64,000 nt of DNA from Calothrix sp. FI2-JRJ7. GTDB taxonomy: Bacteria; Cyanobacteriota; Cyanobacteriia; Cyanobacteriales; Nostocaceae. Below are positions 36,875 through 44,345 of the stretch, piece after piece. Location: the NCBI GenBank assembly GCA_019359675.1, contig JAHHGX010000004.1, positions 20,517 through 84,516 of the forward strand, given 5' to 3'. How positions within the stretch are numbered: position 1 is the first letter of the stretch; the number at the start of each line of letters is the position of its first letter. The position numbers and the translations under genes were made by a program. The notes beneath the pieces were generated by a model that made no database searches, was not told where the DNA came from, and saw only the letters and a program-made list of their open reading frames with translations.

Positions 36875-37097
36875 ACTCGACTTTTAACCATTTTTACAAC
36901 AATGTCGGCAACTAAGTTTGGCTTAGATTCAGTAACAGATATTTTGCCCTGGCTAAGACAAAGTTGGCTACACTCTTATTAATAGGAGCGTTTTCCTTAA
37001 AGACGGAATTGAAAAGTTGGGGGATGGGCGCCGCTCAATATGAAGGGTGGTTCACGATGCCCACCCCACAAGATTGTTGATTATGGAAAATTATGTA

Positions 37098-37901
37098 CTA
37101 CTGTAATTTCAAAAACTTTTCTAATGCGCTGACCATGCTGGGAGACCAACGACGGACGTTTTTAACCCAGTTTATATCTCGGTAGCGGGGATCAAGACCA
37201 ACTGCCGCAACCCAGTTACTTTCTGCTTCTCCTTGTAAACCTTTTTCCCAAAGTGCTGCTGTTATTGACGCGCGCACGTCGGCAAATTTGGGATATTTAC
37301 GGAGAATATTTTTCATTTGGTGGATTGCTTCGTCTTTTTCGCCTGATTCGTATAATGCTAGAGCATAGTTGGCACGGGCAAAAGCGAAGTTCGGTGCAAT
37401 ATCTGCTGATTTTTTGTAGTCAGCGATGGCTTCTTGCCATTTTCCTAAGCCAGCTTCGGCGTTACCTCGATTGTTATACCCCATTGCATCGTTGGGATCG
37501 ATTTCTAGTAAATGATTATAGTCGGCTATGGCTTCTTCCCAACGTCCTAAGCCTTCTAATGCTGTACCACGATTTAAATATGGGTCAGTTACGTTCGGCG
37601 CCAGTTTAACTGCATTATTATAATCTACAAGAGCTTCTTGTAATTTATTTTGACTGACGCGCGAGTTTCCGCGATTACTCCAAACTGCTGCATTTGTGGG
37701 GTCTTGTTCGAGCATCTGCGTCCAGTAGTTTTCTGCGGTCGCGAAGTCTCCTTTGTCTGTTGCGGCAAAAGCTTTGTTTCCTAGTTCATCGCGCAGTTGT
37801 ATTTGTTCGGGGGTTAGGTTTGCTTGGGACTGCGCTATAGCAGGTTTACTCCACCCGAATAATAAAAATATGCTTAATATAACAGCGATTAACTTGACCA
37901 T
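37098..37901 (-). CDS. Exported TPR protein
   Basis: 267 residues. Signal peptide (MVKLIAVILSIFLLFGWSKP, cleavage near AIAQSQA), then five to six tetratricopeptide repeats, e.g. AAVWSNRGNSRVSQNKLQEALVDYNNAVKL, TDPYLNRGTALEGLGRWEEAIADYNHLLEI and GYNNRGNAEAGLGKWQEAIADYKKSADI. TPR helices form protein-binding grooves; in cyanobacteria such proteins often help assemble photosystems in the thylakoid lumen, but no specific partner is seen. Start ATG 37901 is clear. Confidence 0.9.
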   Translation of the reverse strand: MVKLIAVILSIFLLFGWSKPAIAQSQANLTPEQIQLRDELGNKAFAATDKGDFATAENYWTQMLEQDPTNAAVWSNRGNSRVSQNKLQEALVDYNNAVKLAPNVTDPYLNRGTALEGLGRWEEAIADYNHLLEIDPNDAMGYNNRGNAEAGLGKWQEAIADYKKSADIAPNFAFARANYALALYESGEKDEAIHQMKNILRKYPKFADVRASITAALWEKGLQGEAESNWVAAVGLDPRYRDINWVKNVRRWSPSMVSALEKFLKLQ

Positions 37902-37930
37902 TTGTTTTAATCATCTTTCAATTTAATTAT

Positions 37931-38101
37931 TGTAGGGTGCGTGAAAGCTATTACAATCAATCAATGTAACAAAATATTAAAGTGCTTTCACGCACCACCA
38001 CAAGATTAATCGTGCATTGCTTTCATTATCATCCAGATGGTGCGTGACGCTACGAGATTTGTAGCTTCGTTTTAGAATTGTCGTAGCGTCACGCACCCTA
38101 C
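37931..38101. repeat. Two adjacent TAGGGTGCGTGA inverted repeats
   Basis: First copy 37931-37997 (TGTAGGGTGCGTGAAAGC ... GCTTTCACGCACCA), second 38039-38101 (TGGTGCGTGACGCTACGA ... TAGCGTCACGCACCCTA). The last bases supply the ruvB stop codon on the minus strand. Confidence 0.8.
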
Positions 38102-39246
38102 AGCAGCGATAATTGTTCGTTTGTTTGTTTGAAGCCCATATGTTTGTATGCTGCTTGTGTGGCTGTTCTTCCGCGTGGTGTTCGGCTTAAATAGCCTATT
38201 TGCATGAGGTATGGTTCGTATACTTCTTCTATTGTTTGTGTATCTTCGCCTGTTGCGGCTGCTATTGTTTCTATTCCAACTGGACCTCCGTTAAATTGTT
38301 CAATTATTACACTCAACATTTTACGGTCTGTCCAGTCTAAGCCACATGGGTCTACTTGAAATAGTTCTAGTGCTTCGGCTGCGACAACTTTTGTTATTTC
38401 ACCACATTCTTTTACTTCCGCATAATCACGTACACGTCTTAGTAATCTATTGGCTATACGTGGTGTTCCACGCGCACGACGAGCTACTTCTTGTGCGCCT
38501 TCAGAGTTTATGGGAGTGTTAAGTAGTTGAGCGCTACGGATAACTATTTTGCTAAGTTCTTCTGGTTCATAGAAGCGCAGTTTTTGCACTAAACCAAATC
38601 TATCGCGAAGTGGTGAGGTTAATGCTCCGACTCTTGTTGTGGCGCCGACTAAAGTAAATTTTACTAGGGGTATACTGCGAGTCTTGGCGGTTGTACCTTT
38701 ACCAACAGTGATATCCAGACGATAATCTTCCATCGCTGGGTATAAAATTTCTTCAGCCATTCGCGATAAACGGTGAATTTCATCAATAAATAATACATCA
38801 CCTGGTTTTAAACCAATTAGCAATCCTGCAATATCGCGCGGACGCTCTAAAGCAGGTGCGCTGGTAATTTTACAGCCAACGCCCATTTCTGATGCGAGTA
38901 TCATCGCCATTGTAGTTTTACCAAGTCCAGGTGGCCCATATAGTAATAAATGGTCGAGAACTTCGTTACGTGATTTTGCGGCTTTTATTGCTATTTCTAA
39001 TACATCTTTTAAATCTTTTTGACCGATATAGTCACTAAAGCGATGTGGACGAATACTATCTTCTTGTTTGCCTTGTTCGTCTACTTTTGCTTCAGGTTGC
39101 AATAGAGTATTCTCTGTTGACGCCTCGGATGGCGCCAACGATGGTGTTTGCTCTGATGTTTTTTTAGCTTCCCTTGGACGTTTTTGGCGTTTTGGTTGTG
39201 GCTCGTCAGGGTTCTGTGACTGTTGTCTTGAGGAGATGATAGCCAT
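38098..39246 (-). CDS. ruvB: Holliday junction helicase RuvB
   Basis: About 382 residues from ATG 39246 ([15 protein letters not shown]), chosen because residues upstream of it (to 39321) are not RuvB-like. A low-complexity N-terminal tail of about 65 residues is followed by [11 protein letters not shown], Walker A GPPGLGKT, Walker [11 protein letters not shown], sensor VGATTR, and the winged helix with [21 protein letters not shown] and RTPRGR. Hexameric ATPase that drives branch migration with RuvA. Divergent from hisF. Its TAG stop lies in a dispersed repeat, so the last residues EQLSLL may have been altered. Confidence 0.96.
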   Translation of the reverse strand: MAIISSRQQSQNPDEPQPKRQKRPREAKKTSEQTPSLAPSEASTENTLLQPEAKVDEQGKQEDSIRPHRFSDYIGQKDLKDVLEIAIKAAKSRNEVLDHLLLYGPPGLGKTTMAMILASEMGVGCKITSAPALERPRDIAGLLIGLKPGDVLFIDEIHRLSRMAEEILYPAMEDYRLDITVGKGTTAKTRSIPLVKFTLVGATTRVGALTSPLRDRFGLVQKLRFYEPEELSKIVIRSAQLLNTPINSEGAQEVARRARGTPRIANRLLRRVRDYAEVKECGEITKVVAAEALELFQVDPCGLDWTDRKMLSVIIEQFNGGPVGIETIAAATGEDTQTIEEVYEPYLMQIGYLSRTPRGRTATQAAYKHMGFKQTNEQLSLL

Positions 39247-39380
39247 AGTTCGGTTGGTGGTCAGTAACTGGATGGTTGGGAATGAGAATTGAAAATATTT
39301 TTTTTTGTGGTAGCTCGTCAATTTAAAATTTATTTACAATTTTAAGTCGGGCAAATACGTTCGGAGTGTAAAAAATTCTC

Positions 39381-40148
39381 ATGCTAGCTAAAAGGATTCT
39401 ACCGTGTCTGGATGTCAAAGCGGGACGAGTTGTGAAAGGAGTTAACTTTGTCAACCTCAAAGATGCGGGTGACCCCGTGGAACTAGCGAAGGTTTACAAC
39501 GAGGCAGGCGCCGATGAGTTAGTGTTTCTCGATATTACAGCGACTCATGAAGATAGAGGCACAATTATTGATGTTGTTTACCGAACCGCAGAGCAGGTAT
39601 TTATTCCGTTAACTGTCGGTGGTGGTATTCAATCCTTAGAAAATGTTAAAAATTTGTTACGAGCAGGGGCGGATAAGGTTAGTATTAATTCTGCGGCAGT
39701 ACGCGACCCTGATTTTATCAATCGTGCTAGTGACCGTTTCGGTAATCAGTGCATAGTAGTTGCAATCGATGCCCGAAGGAGGCAAAACTCAGAAAACCCA
39801 GGTTGGGATGTTTATGTGAGGGGTGGCAGAGAAAACACAGGTATTGATGCTCTTACTTGGGCACAAGAACTTGAAAAACGCGGCGCCGGGGAATTATTAA
39901 TTACAAGTATGGACGCTGATGGCACTCAAGCCGGTTACGACTTAGAGCTTACCCGTGCTATCGCGACTAGAGTCCAAATTCCTGTTGTTGCCTCTGGTGG
40001 TGCCGGAACTTGCGAACACATCCACCAAGCACTAACCGAGGGTAAAGCCGAAGCTGCCTTACTAGCATCGCTTTTACATTACGGACAACTAACTGTAAGC
40101 CAAATCAAAAATTATCTCAACGACAATAAAGTTCCCATCCGAATGTAG
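39381..40148 (+). CDS. hisF: Imidazole glycerol phosphate synthase cyclase subunit
   Basis: 255 residues. TIM barrel with catalytic Asp11 in [13 protein letters not shown] and Asp130 in VVAIDARR, plus phosphate-binding [10 protein letters not shown] and [11 protein letters not shown]. It cyclises PRFAR with ammonia from HisH to give IGP and AICAR in histidine synthesis. Length is standard. Divergent to ruvB with a 134-bp gap in which both promoters must lie. No other his gene nearby, as usual in cyanobacteria. Confidence 0.97.
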   Translation: MLAKRILPCLDVKAGRVVKGVNFVNLKDAGDPVELAKVYNEAGADELVFLDITATHEDRGTIIDVVYRTAEQVFIPLTVGGGIQSLENVKNLLRAGADKVSINSAAVRDPDFINRASDRFGNQCIVVAIDARRRQNSENPGWDVYVRGGRENTGIDALTWAQELEKRGAGELLITSMDADGTQAGYDLELTRAIATRVQIPVVASGGAGTCEHIHQALTEGKAEAALLASLLHYGQLTVSQIKNYLNDNKVPIRM

Positions 40149-40251
40149 TCCTGGTATCTTGCCTAAAATCTAACCACCACAGCGTGGTTAGAGACACTTA
40201 TCAAAATTAGTGTTAAGCTTGATGAAGAAGAAATAACTTTTATTAAGAAAA

Positions 40252-40440
40252 ATGTTAATACCTATATTAATTTTTGATGTAGCGCTGGTTGCCTGGTCGC
40301 TACACCTTATGGAAAAAGCAGTAGAACACAAGGAATTCTCCCTAATGCTAGCTGGAGGGCTGGTAGCAATGGCTGCCGCAGGAATGCTCGTTGTTTACTT
40401 CTTAATGGGTCACTGCATGACCTATCTGTTACAACTGTAA
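40252..40440 (+). CDS. Small two-helix membrane protein
   Basis: 62 residues with two membrane helices (residues 1-20 and 30-55, the second GGLVAMAAAGMLVVYFLMGH) joined by a charged loop EKAVEHKEF. Unrecognised family; similar proteins are seen in cyanobacteria. Start ATG 40252. It is 104 bp after hisF on the same strand and 155 bp before the tRNA gene, with the tRNA promoter in between. Confidence 0.6.
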   Translation: MLIPILIFDVALVAWSLHLMEKAVEHKEFSLMLAGGLVAMAAAGMLVVYFLMGHCMTYLLQL

Positions 40441-40552
40441 ATGCGTAATCATATCTAAATATTCTTATACAAATATTTATTGTCAGTGCGATTAATTATT
40501 CTCATCAAACAAATAAGGTATCAACATAACTGAGATTTTAAGTCGCATTTTA

Positions 40553-40583
40553 TTGACATAAGAGCAAATATTTAAGGTATAAT
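40553..40583 (+). promoter_or_regulatory. Promoter of tRNA-Ala
   Basis: TTGACA at 40553-40558 and TATAAT at 40578-40583, both perfect, with a 19-nt spacer; the tRNA 5' end is 11 bp after the -10 box. A strong housekeeping sigma promoter. Confidence 0.85.
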
Positions 40584-40594
40584 GAGAAAATTAC

Positions 40595-40667
40595 GGGGTC
40601 ATAGCTCAGTTGGTAGAGCGCTACAATGGCATTGTAGAGGTCAGCGGTTCGATCCCGCTTGGCTCCA
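40595..40667 (+). tRNA. tRNA-Ala (anticodon GGC)
   Basis: 73 nt. The cloverleaf closes: 7-bp acceptor stem GGGGTCA/TGGCTCC with G3-U70, the alanine identity pair; D stem GCTC/GAGC; anticodon stem CTACA/TGTAG with loop ATGGCAT and GGC anticodon; T stem AGCGG/CCGCT with TTCGATC loop; discriminator A73. No encoded CCA. A type V-K-like element starts right after it, and a short guide in that element matches 40616-40633 (anticodon arm). The gene is still intact after the insertion. Confidence 0.97.
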
Positions 40668-40675
40668 CTTGTACT

Positions 40676-40824
40676 TTAAATAATTATTGTCACTTTTAAA
40701 GAATTCTTGTCCAATTATTGCTAGCGTTGGCTCAAAAAGACGTAATAGCAAGAGTTTCAGGATTTGGATTATTTTTAAAGAATTCTTGTCCAGAGTTGAA
40801 ACCAGTTTTAAAGAATTTTTGTCC
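40676..40824 (+). repeat. Transposase-binding-like repeats at the left end
   Basis: Four copies of TTTAAA(G/T)AAT(T/A)-x-TTGTC: 40676-40692 (TTTAAATAATTATTGTC), 40695-40712 and 40774-40791 (both TTTAAAGAATTCTTGTCC) and 40807-40824 (with T for C in the middle). Same orientation, uneven spacing. This is the pattern of repeated TnsB sites at a Tn7-like end. One more copy of the first form is at 41301-41316. Confidence 0.7.
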
Positions 40825-40883
40825 AAAAAAGTATCGCTGATTCTATGTATGAAATTGAGTTTTGTGGATAACGTAAGCCAATA

Positions 40884-40910
40884 TAGAGAGGTAGCAATGC
40901 TACCTCTCTA
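40884..40910. repeat. TAGAGAGG palindrome within the element
   Basis: Perfect 13-bp arms TAGAGAGGTAGCA/TGCTACCTCTCTA with a single A between. A divergent member of the GTAGAGAC palindrome family, lying between the left-end sites and the guide. Confidence 0.75.
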
Positions 40911-41027
40911 CATCTAAAATTCATACTTGGAGTCAACAAGGCGATTCAGATAATTAGTTTGTAAAGCAAGTAAACACTAAAGCAATCTTACCGATTAGGA
41001 GTCAGAACAAATGTACTTTAATATAAA

Positions 41028-41082
41028 AATGCCATTGTAGCGCTCCTTTCAAATCACCCCCATATATAATTGTATGGCAGGA
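41028..41082 (-). ncRNA. Delocalised homing crRNA, tRNA-Ala-matching guide
   Basis: Minus strand: a degenerate repeat (41082-41046, 37 nt) that ends GGGGGTGATTTGAAAG, like the array repeat end GGTGGTGGGTTGAAAG, then GAGCGCTACAATGGCATT (41045-41028). These 18 nt equal 40616-40633 of the tRNA-Ala gene; the next base differs. The three bases before the target are GTA, fitting the GTN PAM of Cas12k. A gap of 35 nt to the last array repeat keeps the array spacing of 36, so it is really the outermost repeat unit. Whether it is transcribed cannot be told. Confidence 0.75.
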
Positions 41083-41117
41083 TAACATAAGTTGATTCAG
41101 GATTTTTCGCTTTCAAC

Positions 41118-41300
41118 TTTTCAACCCACCACCAACTGACAGGGCTATTGAAACCAAAAGAGGATTGGAATTATTGGGTTGACAAAGCATCTTACAACCC
41201 ACCACCAACTGACAGGGCTATTGAAACTCTAAAATGCTATGGTTGCATATAGTTTAAATTAACCTTTCAACCCACCACCAACTGACAGGGCTATTTGCAC
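41118..41300 (-). CRISPR. Three-repeat CRISPR array, type V-K-like repeat
   Basis: 37-nt repeats at 41118-41154, 41191-41227 and 41264-41300, spacers of 36 nt each (41155-41190, 41228-41263). On the plus strand each repeat contains CAACCCACCACCAACTGACA and then GGGCTATTGAAAC; on the minus strand it starts GTTTCAATAGCC and ends GGTGGTGGGTTGAAAG. The third repeat loses its last five bases at 41296, where a transposon-end-like sequence starts. First and second repeats each differ by one base in the first five. No cas gene is nearby. Confidence 0.85.
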
Positions 41301-41344
41301 TTTAAATAATTATTGTCGCGAATTAAATAATTATTTAAAGTACA
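41296..41344. repeat. Near-palindromic right end
   Basis: 49 bp formed by TGCACTTTAAATAATTATTGTC (41296 on, same sense as the left end) running into TTAAATAATTATTTAAAGTACA (inverted). So two terminal sequences face each other with almost nothing between, abutting the cut third CRISPR repeat. Confidence 0.75.
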
Positions 41345-41557
41345 ACTTGTACTAGTATGGATATTTGGTTTTTGAATGAGTTAACACCCCTCAATAAGAC
41401 TAATGTTCCATATGATTAATCTTGATGAGAGCAAGATAAAGAAGCGTCTGTAAGCAAAATTAGTCATAGAATGAATAAGTGATTTTCTACAAACAAAATC
41501 TAGTTATTCAAAATCACCCATCCGTTACATGCGTTTACCATCCGTTGCCAGGTTGCC

Positions 41558-41917
41558 CTAAATCAAATTTTGTTTAGTTTTAACACGCTTATATAGTTCC
41601 TCTATCGTTTCAATAAATGAATTATCCTTATGCCAAAAAGCAGGAAAATCACCTTGCTTTTTAATTACAATCGCAGAAACACTGCTGCTTGCTTTAATGT
41701 CTATGGTTTGGAGTAATCTCTTGGCGCCTAACCAAAATTCCCGAATGCTTGGTTTTTCATTAATTACTTGCTTTTCTAATTTGGTATAAAGAGAAGCTGA
41801 AGCTTCTACTACGAAGTCTTTCACATTTAATTCTTCGGACAAAACTTTTCCTAAAGGTGTTTTAGCTAGCTTTTGTTGAAGTTCTATTTTTAACAACCCT
41901 CGCAATTGAAATAACAA
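41558..41917 (-). pseudogene. Unrecognised protein, probably the C-terminal part of a larger gene
   Basis: 119 codons counted from a TTG; the frame stays open back to a stop near 41975 but holds no ATG, so the 5' end is missing. The translation is regular: LLKIELQQKLAKTPLGKVLS, KDFVVEASASLYTKLEKQ, REFWLGAKRLLQTIDI, ending KRVKTKQNLI, mixed alpha/beta. I do not recognise a family. The gap between it and the transposon-like element (41345-41557) shows only an ACGGATG-type repeat near 41518. One GGCGCC lies inside. Confidence 0.4.
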
Positions 41918-42055
41918 AAATGGATTTTCGTCTAGTTGAGAAGCAACTAAATATTCAACTGTTAAATAATATAAATTTATTTAAATATGGCGCCTGTTCC
42001 TAGTATGTATAGGACATTTGAATTATTGTCATGCTGAGTGCAGCATGACAAGCAT

Positions 42056-42571
42056 TTATATAACTTGCTGGTTAAAGTTAAGTTTAACGAAAGTTTCAAA
42101 TGCGAAGTAAATCAAAAGGTACCAAGGCATTAACTCTAATTGCAGTCCGTAAACTTGCAGTTGTATAAGGCCTAGTGCGAATAATCCAAGCGGTAATACA
42201 AATCGTAAGTCCACAAGACCGTTGGTTAATTGGCGAATTTCTTGATTCAAATTATAAATAGCGCTGGGTAAGTCTGAACCTTCATTCTCGCCGTTCGCTT
42301 GTACTATTTCACTGGCGCCAGTAACATCAGCAAAAACAATGCCCAGGTTTTTCATAATATCCTTAATAGCCTCAAGGGCTTGTTCATGGGTATCGTGATG
42401 AACAAGGATGCTGCCTGTTTTATGGTTGTATTCAACGCTGTTAATAAAGCGTGGCGCCTGTAAACTTTTACTAATGCGTTCCATTTCTTCCTGGTTACGA
42501 CGTTTATCTGATACTCTTAATCTTGTTCTACCAGAAGTGGTGCTGACTACTTGTGTGTGATGTGTAGACAT
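42056..42571 (-). CDS. HMA-like domain protein with C-terminal membrane segment
   Basis: 171 residues. The N-terminal half (VVSTTSGRTRLRVSDKRRNQE, then FINSVEYNHKTGSILVHHD) has the beta-alpha-beta pattern of HMA_2/heavy-metal-associated domains but without the CxxC metal motif. A second part (DLRFVLPLGLFALGLIQLQV, ending LLIYFAFETFVKLNF) has two membrane helices. Similar modules precede cyanobacterial P-type ATPases. A weaker relative lies at 50417-50935. Role unknown. Start ATG 42571. Confidence 0.65.
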   Translation of the reverse strand: MSTHHTQVVSTTSGRTRLRVSDKRRNQEEMERISKSLQAPRFINSVEYNHKTGSILVHHDTHEQALEAIKDIMKNLGIVFADVTGASEIVQANGENEGSDLPSAIYNLNQEIRQLTNGLVDLRFVLPLGLFALGLIQLQVYGLQLELMPWYLLIYFAFETFVKLNFNQQVI

Positions 42572-42669
42572 GATATTGGTTGATGTCTATTGTTAGTGTA
42601 GTAATATTTTGTGTTAATTAGTGCTTGTTGTAATCTGCGTATAGGAAGAATGTTGTCATCTATCTTAAT

Positions 42670-42697
42670 GTAGAGACCGAATTAATTCGGTCTCTAC
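42670..42697. repeat. Perfect 28-bp palindrome, GTAGAGAC family
   Basis: Arms GTAGAGACCGAATT and AATTCGGTCTCTAC, with a C instead of G at the eighth/ninth base compensated in the other arm. It is 8 bp past the dapL stop codon. Confidence 0.9.
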
Positions 42698-42705
42698 ATT
42701 ATTTA

Positions 42706-43944
42706 TTATGTGATTGGAAATTTTTCGGTGATGCGTTTCATTGCTTCTTCAACGTTTGCACGGCTGTTGAATGCAGAAATGCGGAAATATCCCTCACCTG
42801 CGGCGCCAAAACCGGAACCGGGTGTTCCAACAACGTTGCAGGTGTGCAGCAATTTGTCGAAAAAGTCCCAGCTTGATAGGTTATTTGGTGTTTTTACCCA
42901 AACGTAAGGTGCATTTACGCCTCCGTATACAGAAATACCAGCTTCGGTAAGTTTCTCACGGATGATTTTTGCGTTCTCCATGTAGAAATCTATCAATGCT
43001 TTGGTTTGGGCTTTGCCTTCTTCTGAATATACTGCTTCGGCGCCTCGCTGCACTATATAAGATACTCCATTAAATTTGGTAGACTGACGCCGATTCCACA
43101 GTTTCCATATTTCTACGTTGGAACCGTCGGCAGAAGAACCTGTTAATGTTTTAGGTACAACGGTTAAGGCACATCGAGTTCCTGTAAAACCTGCATTTTT
43201 GGAGAATGACCGAAATTCTATCGCACAATCACGGGCGCCTTCTATTTCATAAATAGAATGAGGAATATCAGGGTCACTAATAAATGCTTCGTAAGCTGCA
43301 TCAAAGAATATTATCGAACCGTTATTAAGCGCGTAGTCAACCCAAGCTTTGAGATGCTCTTTACTTGCTGTGGCGCCTGTAGGATTATTAGGAAAGCAAA
43401 GATAAATCAAATCAACTTTCTGTGAGGGAATTTCAGCAGTAAAGTTATTGTCGGCAGAAATAGGTAGATAAACTAAACCGCCATATTCACCTTTTTCGTT
43501 TACATCCCCCGTATGACCCGCCATTACATTTGTGTCTACGTATACAGGATATACTGGGTCTGTGACTGCAATCGTATTATTATTGCCAAAAATATCTAAG
43601 ATATTACCGCAGTCACATTTAGAACCATCAGAAATAAAAATCTCCGAAGCATCAACATCACACCCACGAGCTTGAAAATCGTGCTTGGCAATTTTCTCGC
43701 GTAACCAAGCATAGCCTTGTTCAGGACCGTACCCTTTAAAATCGTCTCGATTTCCCATGTCCTCAACTGCTTTAATCATCGCAGTTCGACAAGCTTCGGG
43801 CAATGGTTCGGTAACGTCACCTATTCCTAAGCGAATAACTTTAGCATCAGCATTGGTTTCTGCAAATGCATTCACCCGACGTGCAATCTCTGGAAACAGA
43901 TAGCCAGCTTTGAGCTTGAGATAATTATCGTTAATCGTTGCCAT
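42706..43944 (-). CDS. dapL: LL-diaminopimelate aminotransferase
   Basis: 412 residues. Class-I PLP fold with start [44 protein letters not shown] lysine K249 in [13 protein letters not shown], and phosphate-binding Arg in [10 protein letters not shown]. DapL converts tetrahydrodipicolinate to LL-diaminopimelate in one step, the lysine/peptidoglycan route used by cyanobacteria and plants. The length is standard. No other lysine gene is adjacent. Start ATG 43944. Confidence 0.96.
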   Translation of the reverse strand: MATINDNYLKLKAGYLFPEIARRVNAFAETNADAKVIRLGIGDVTEPLPEACRTAMIKAVEDMGNRDDFKGYGPEQGYAWLREKIAKHDFQARGCDVDASEIFISDGSKCDCGNILDIFGNNNTIAVTDPVYPVYVDTNVMAGHTGDVNEKGEYGGLVYLPISADNNFTAEIPSQKVDLIYLCFPNNPTGATASKEHLKAWVDYALNNGSIIFFDAAYEAFISDPDIPHSIYEIEGARDCAIEFRSFSKNAGFTGTRCALTVVPKTLTGSSADGSNVEIWKLWNRRQSTKFNGVSYIVQRGAEAVYSEEGKAQTKALIDFYMENAKIIREKLTEAGISVYGGVNAPYVWVKTPNNLSSWDFFDKLLHTCNVVGTPGSGFGAAGEGYFRISAFNSRANVEEAMKRITEKFPIT

Positions 43945-44120
43945 GTTGAATAGCTAAAACACCTTAAGAAATCAAGTTTACCGTGCTTCGCAATTCTGTG
44001 CTTACCAAAAAGCAAGTTAAGTTTCAACTCTATTTCGTTTTATCTAATTTACGCAATTATTGAACATGTAATAAATATAACACAATACACTACACTGAAA
44101 ATTAAATCTAGCTTTTTCAA

Positions 44121-44306
44121 GTGATTGCTGGTACGAAAAGAAGGGCGCCTTTGTGGATGCAGCAAGTTGGATTAGAATGGTTTTATCGATTACTCCAAGA
44201 ACCTGGCAGATTATGGAAACGCTATCTAGTCACCAATTCACAGTTCCTTTTTTACTTGGCACTTGAAATACTAGGGATAAATATTCACCAAAGGCGTGAC
44301 TCTTAG
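44121..44306 (+). pseudogene. WecG/TagA/CpsF glycosyltransferase C-terminal remnant
   Basis: 61 codons from a GTG, directly after a TGA. The string IAGTKRRAPLWMQQVGLEWF then YRLLQEPGRLWKRYL is the well-known C terminus of WecG/TagA/CpsF UDP-N-acetylmannosaminyltransferases. The catalytic N-terminal 180 residues are gone and no matching frame lies upstream. A dead 3' piece. It holds one GGCGCC. Confidence 0.75.
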
Positions 44307-44345
44307 TATGATTAAAGAAACCAGGTTTCTATAGGAGATGCAGTA

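Larger units (their letters stand above)
40670..41344. mobile_element. Stripped CRISPR-associated transposon (type V-K-like), non-autonomous
   Basis: About 675 bp. The left edge reads TGTACTTTAAATAATTA, and the right edge ends with its exact reverse complement (41328-41344). ACTTG follows the right edge and also stands at 40667-40671, a candidate 5-bp target duplication if two bases were lost at the left edge. Inside: repeated TnsB-type sites, a three-repeat CRISPR array on the minus strand, and a separate repeat-plus-guide that matches the adjacent tRNA-Ala gene. No open frame for tnsB, tnsC, tniQ or cas12k. The set of ends, tRNA, delocalised guide and array is that known for V-K CASTs; what is missing makes this a relic or a passenger needing help in trans. 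There is no GGCGCC in it, unlike the surrounding DNA. Confidence 0.75.

Noticed and set aside
40687..40917. ORFs on both strands inside the CAST-like element
   Set aside because: They run through the repeated end sites and a palindrome; no likeness to tnsB, tnsC, tniQ or cas12k.
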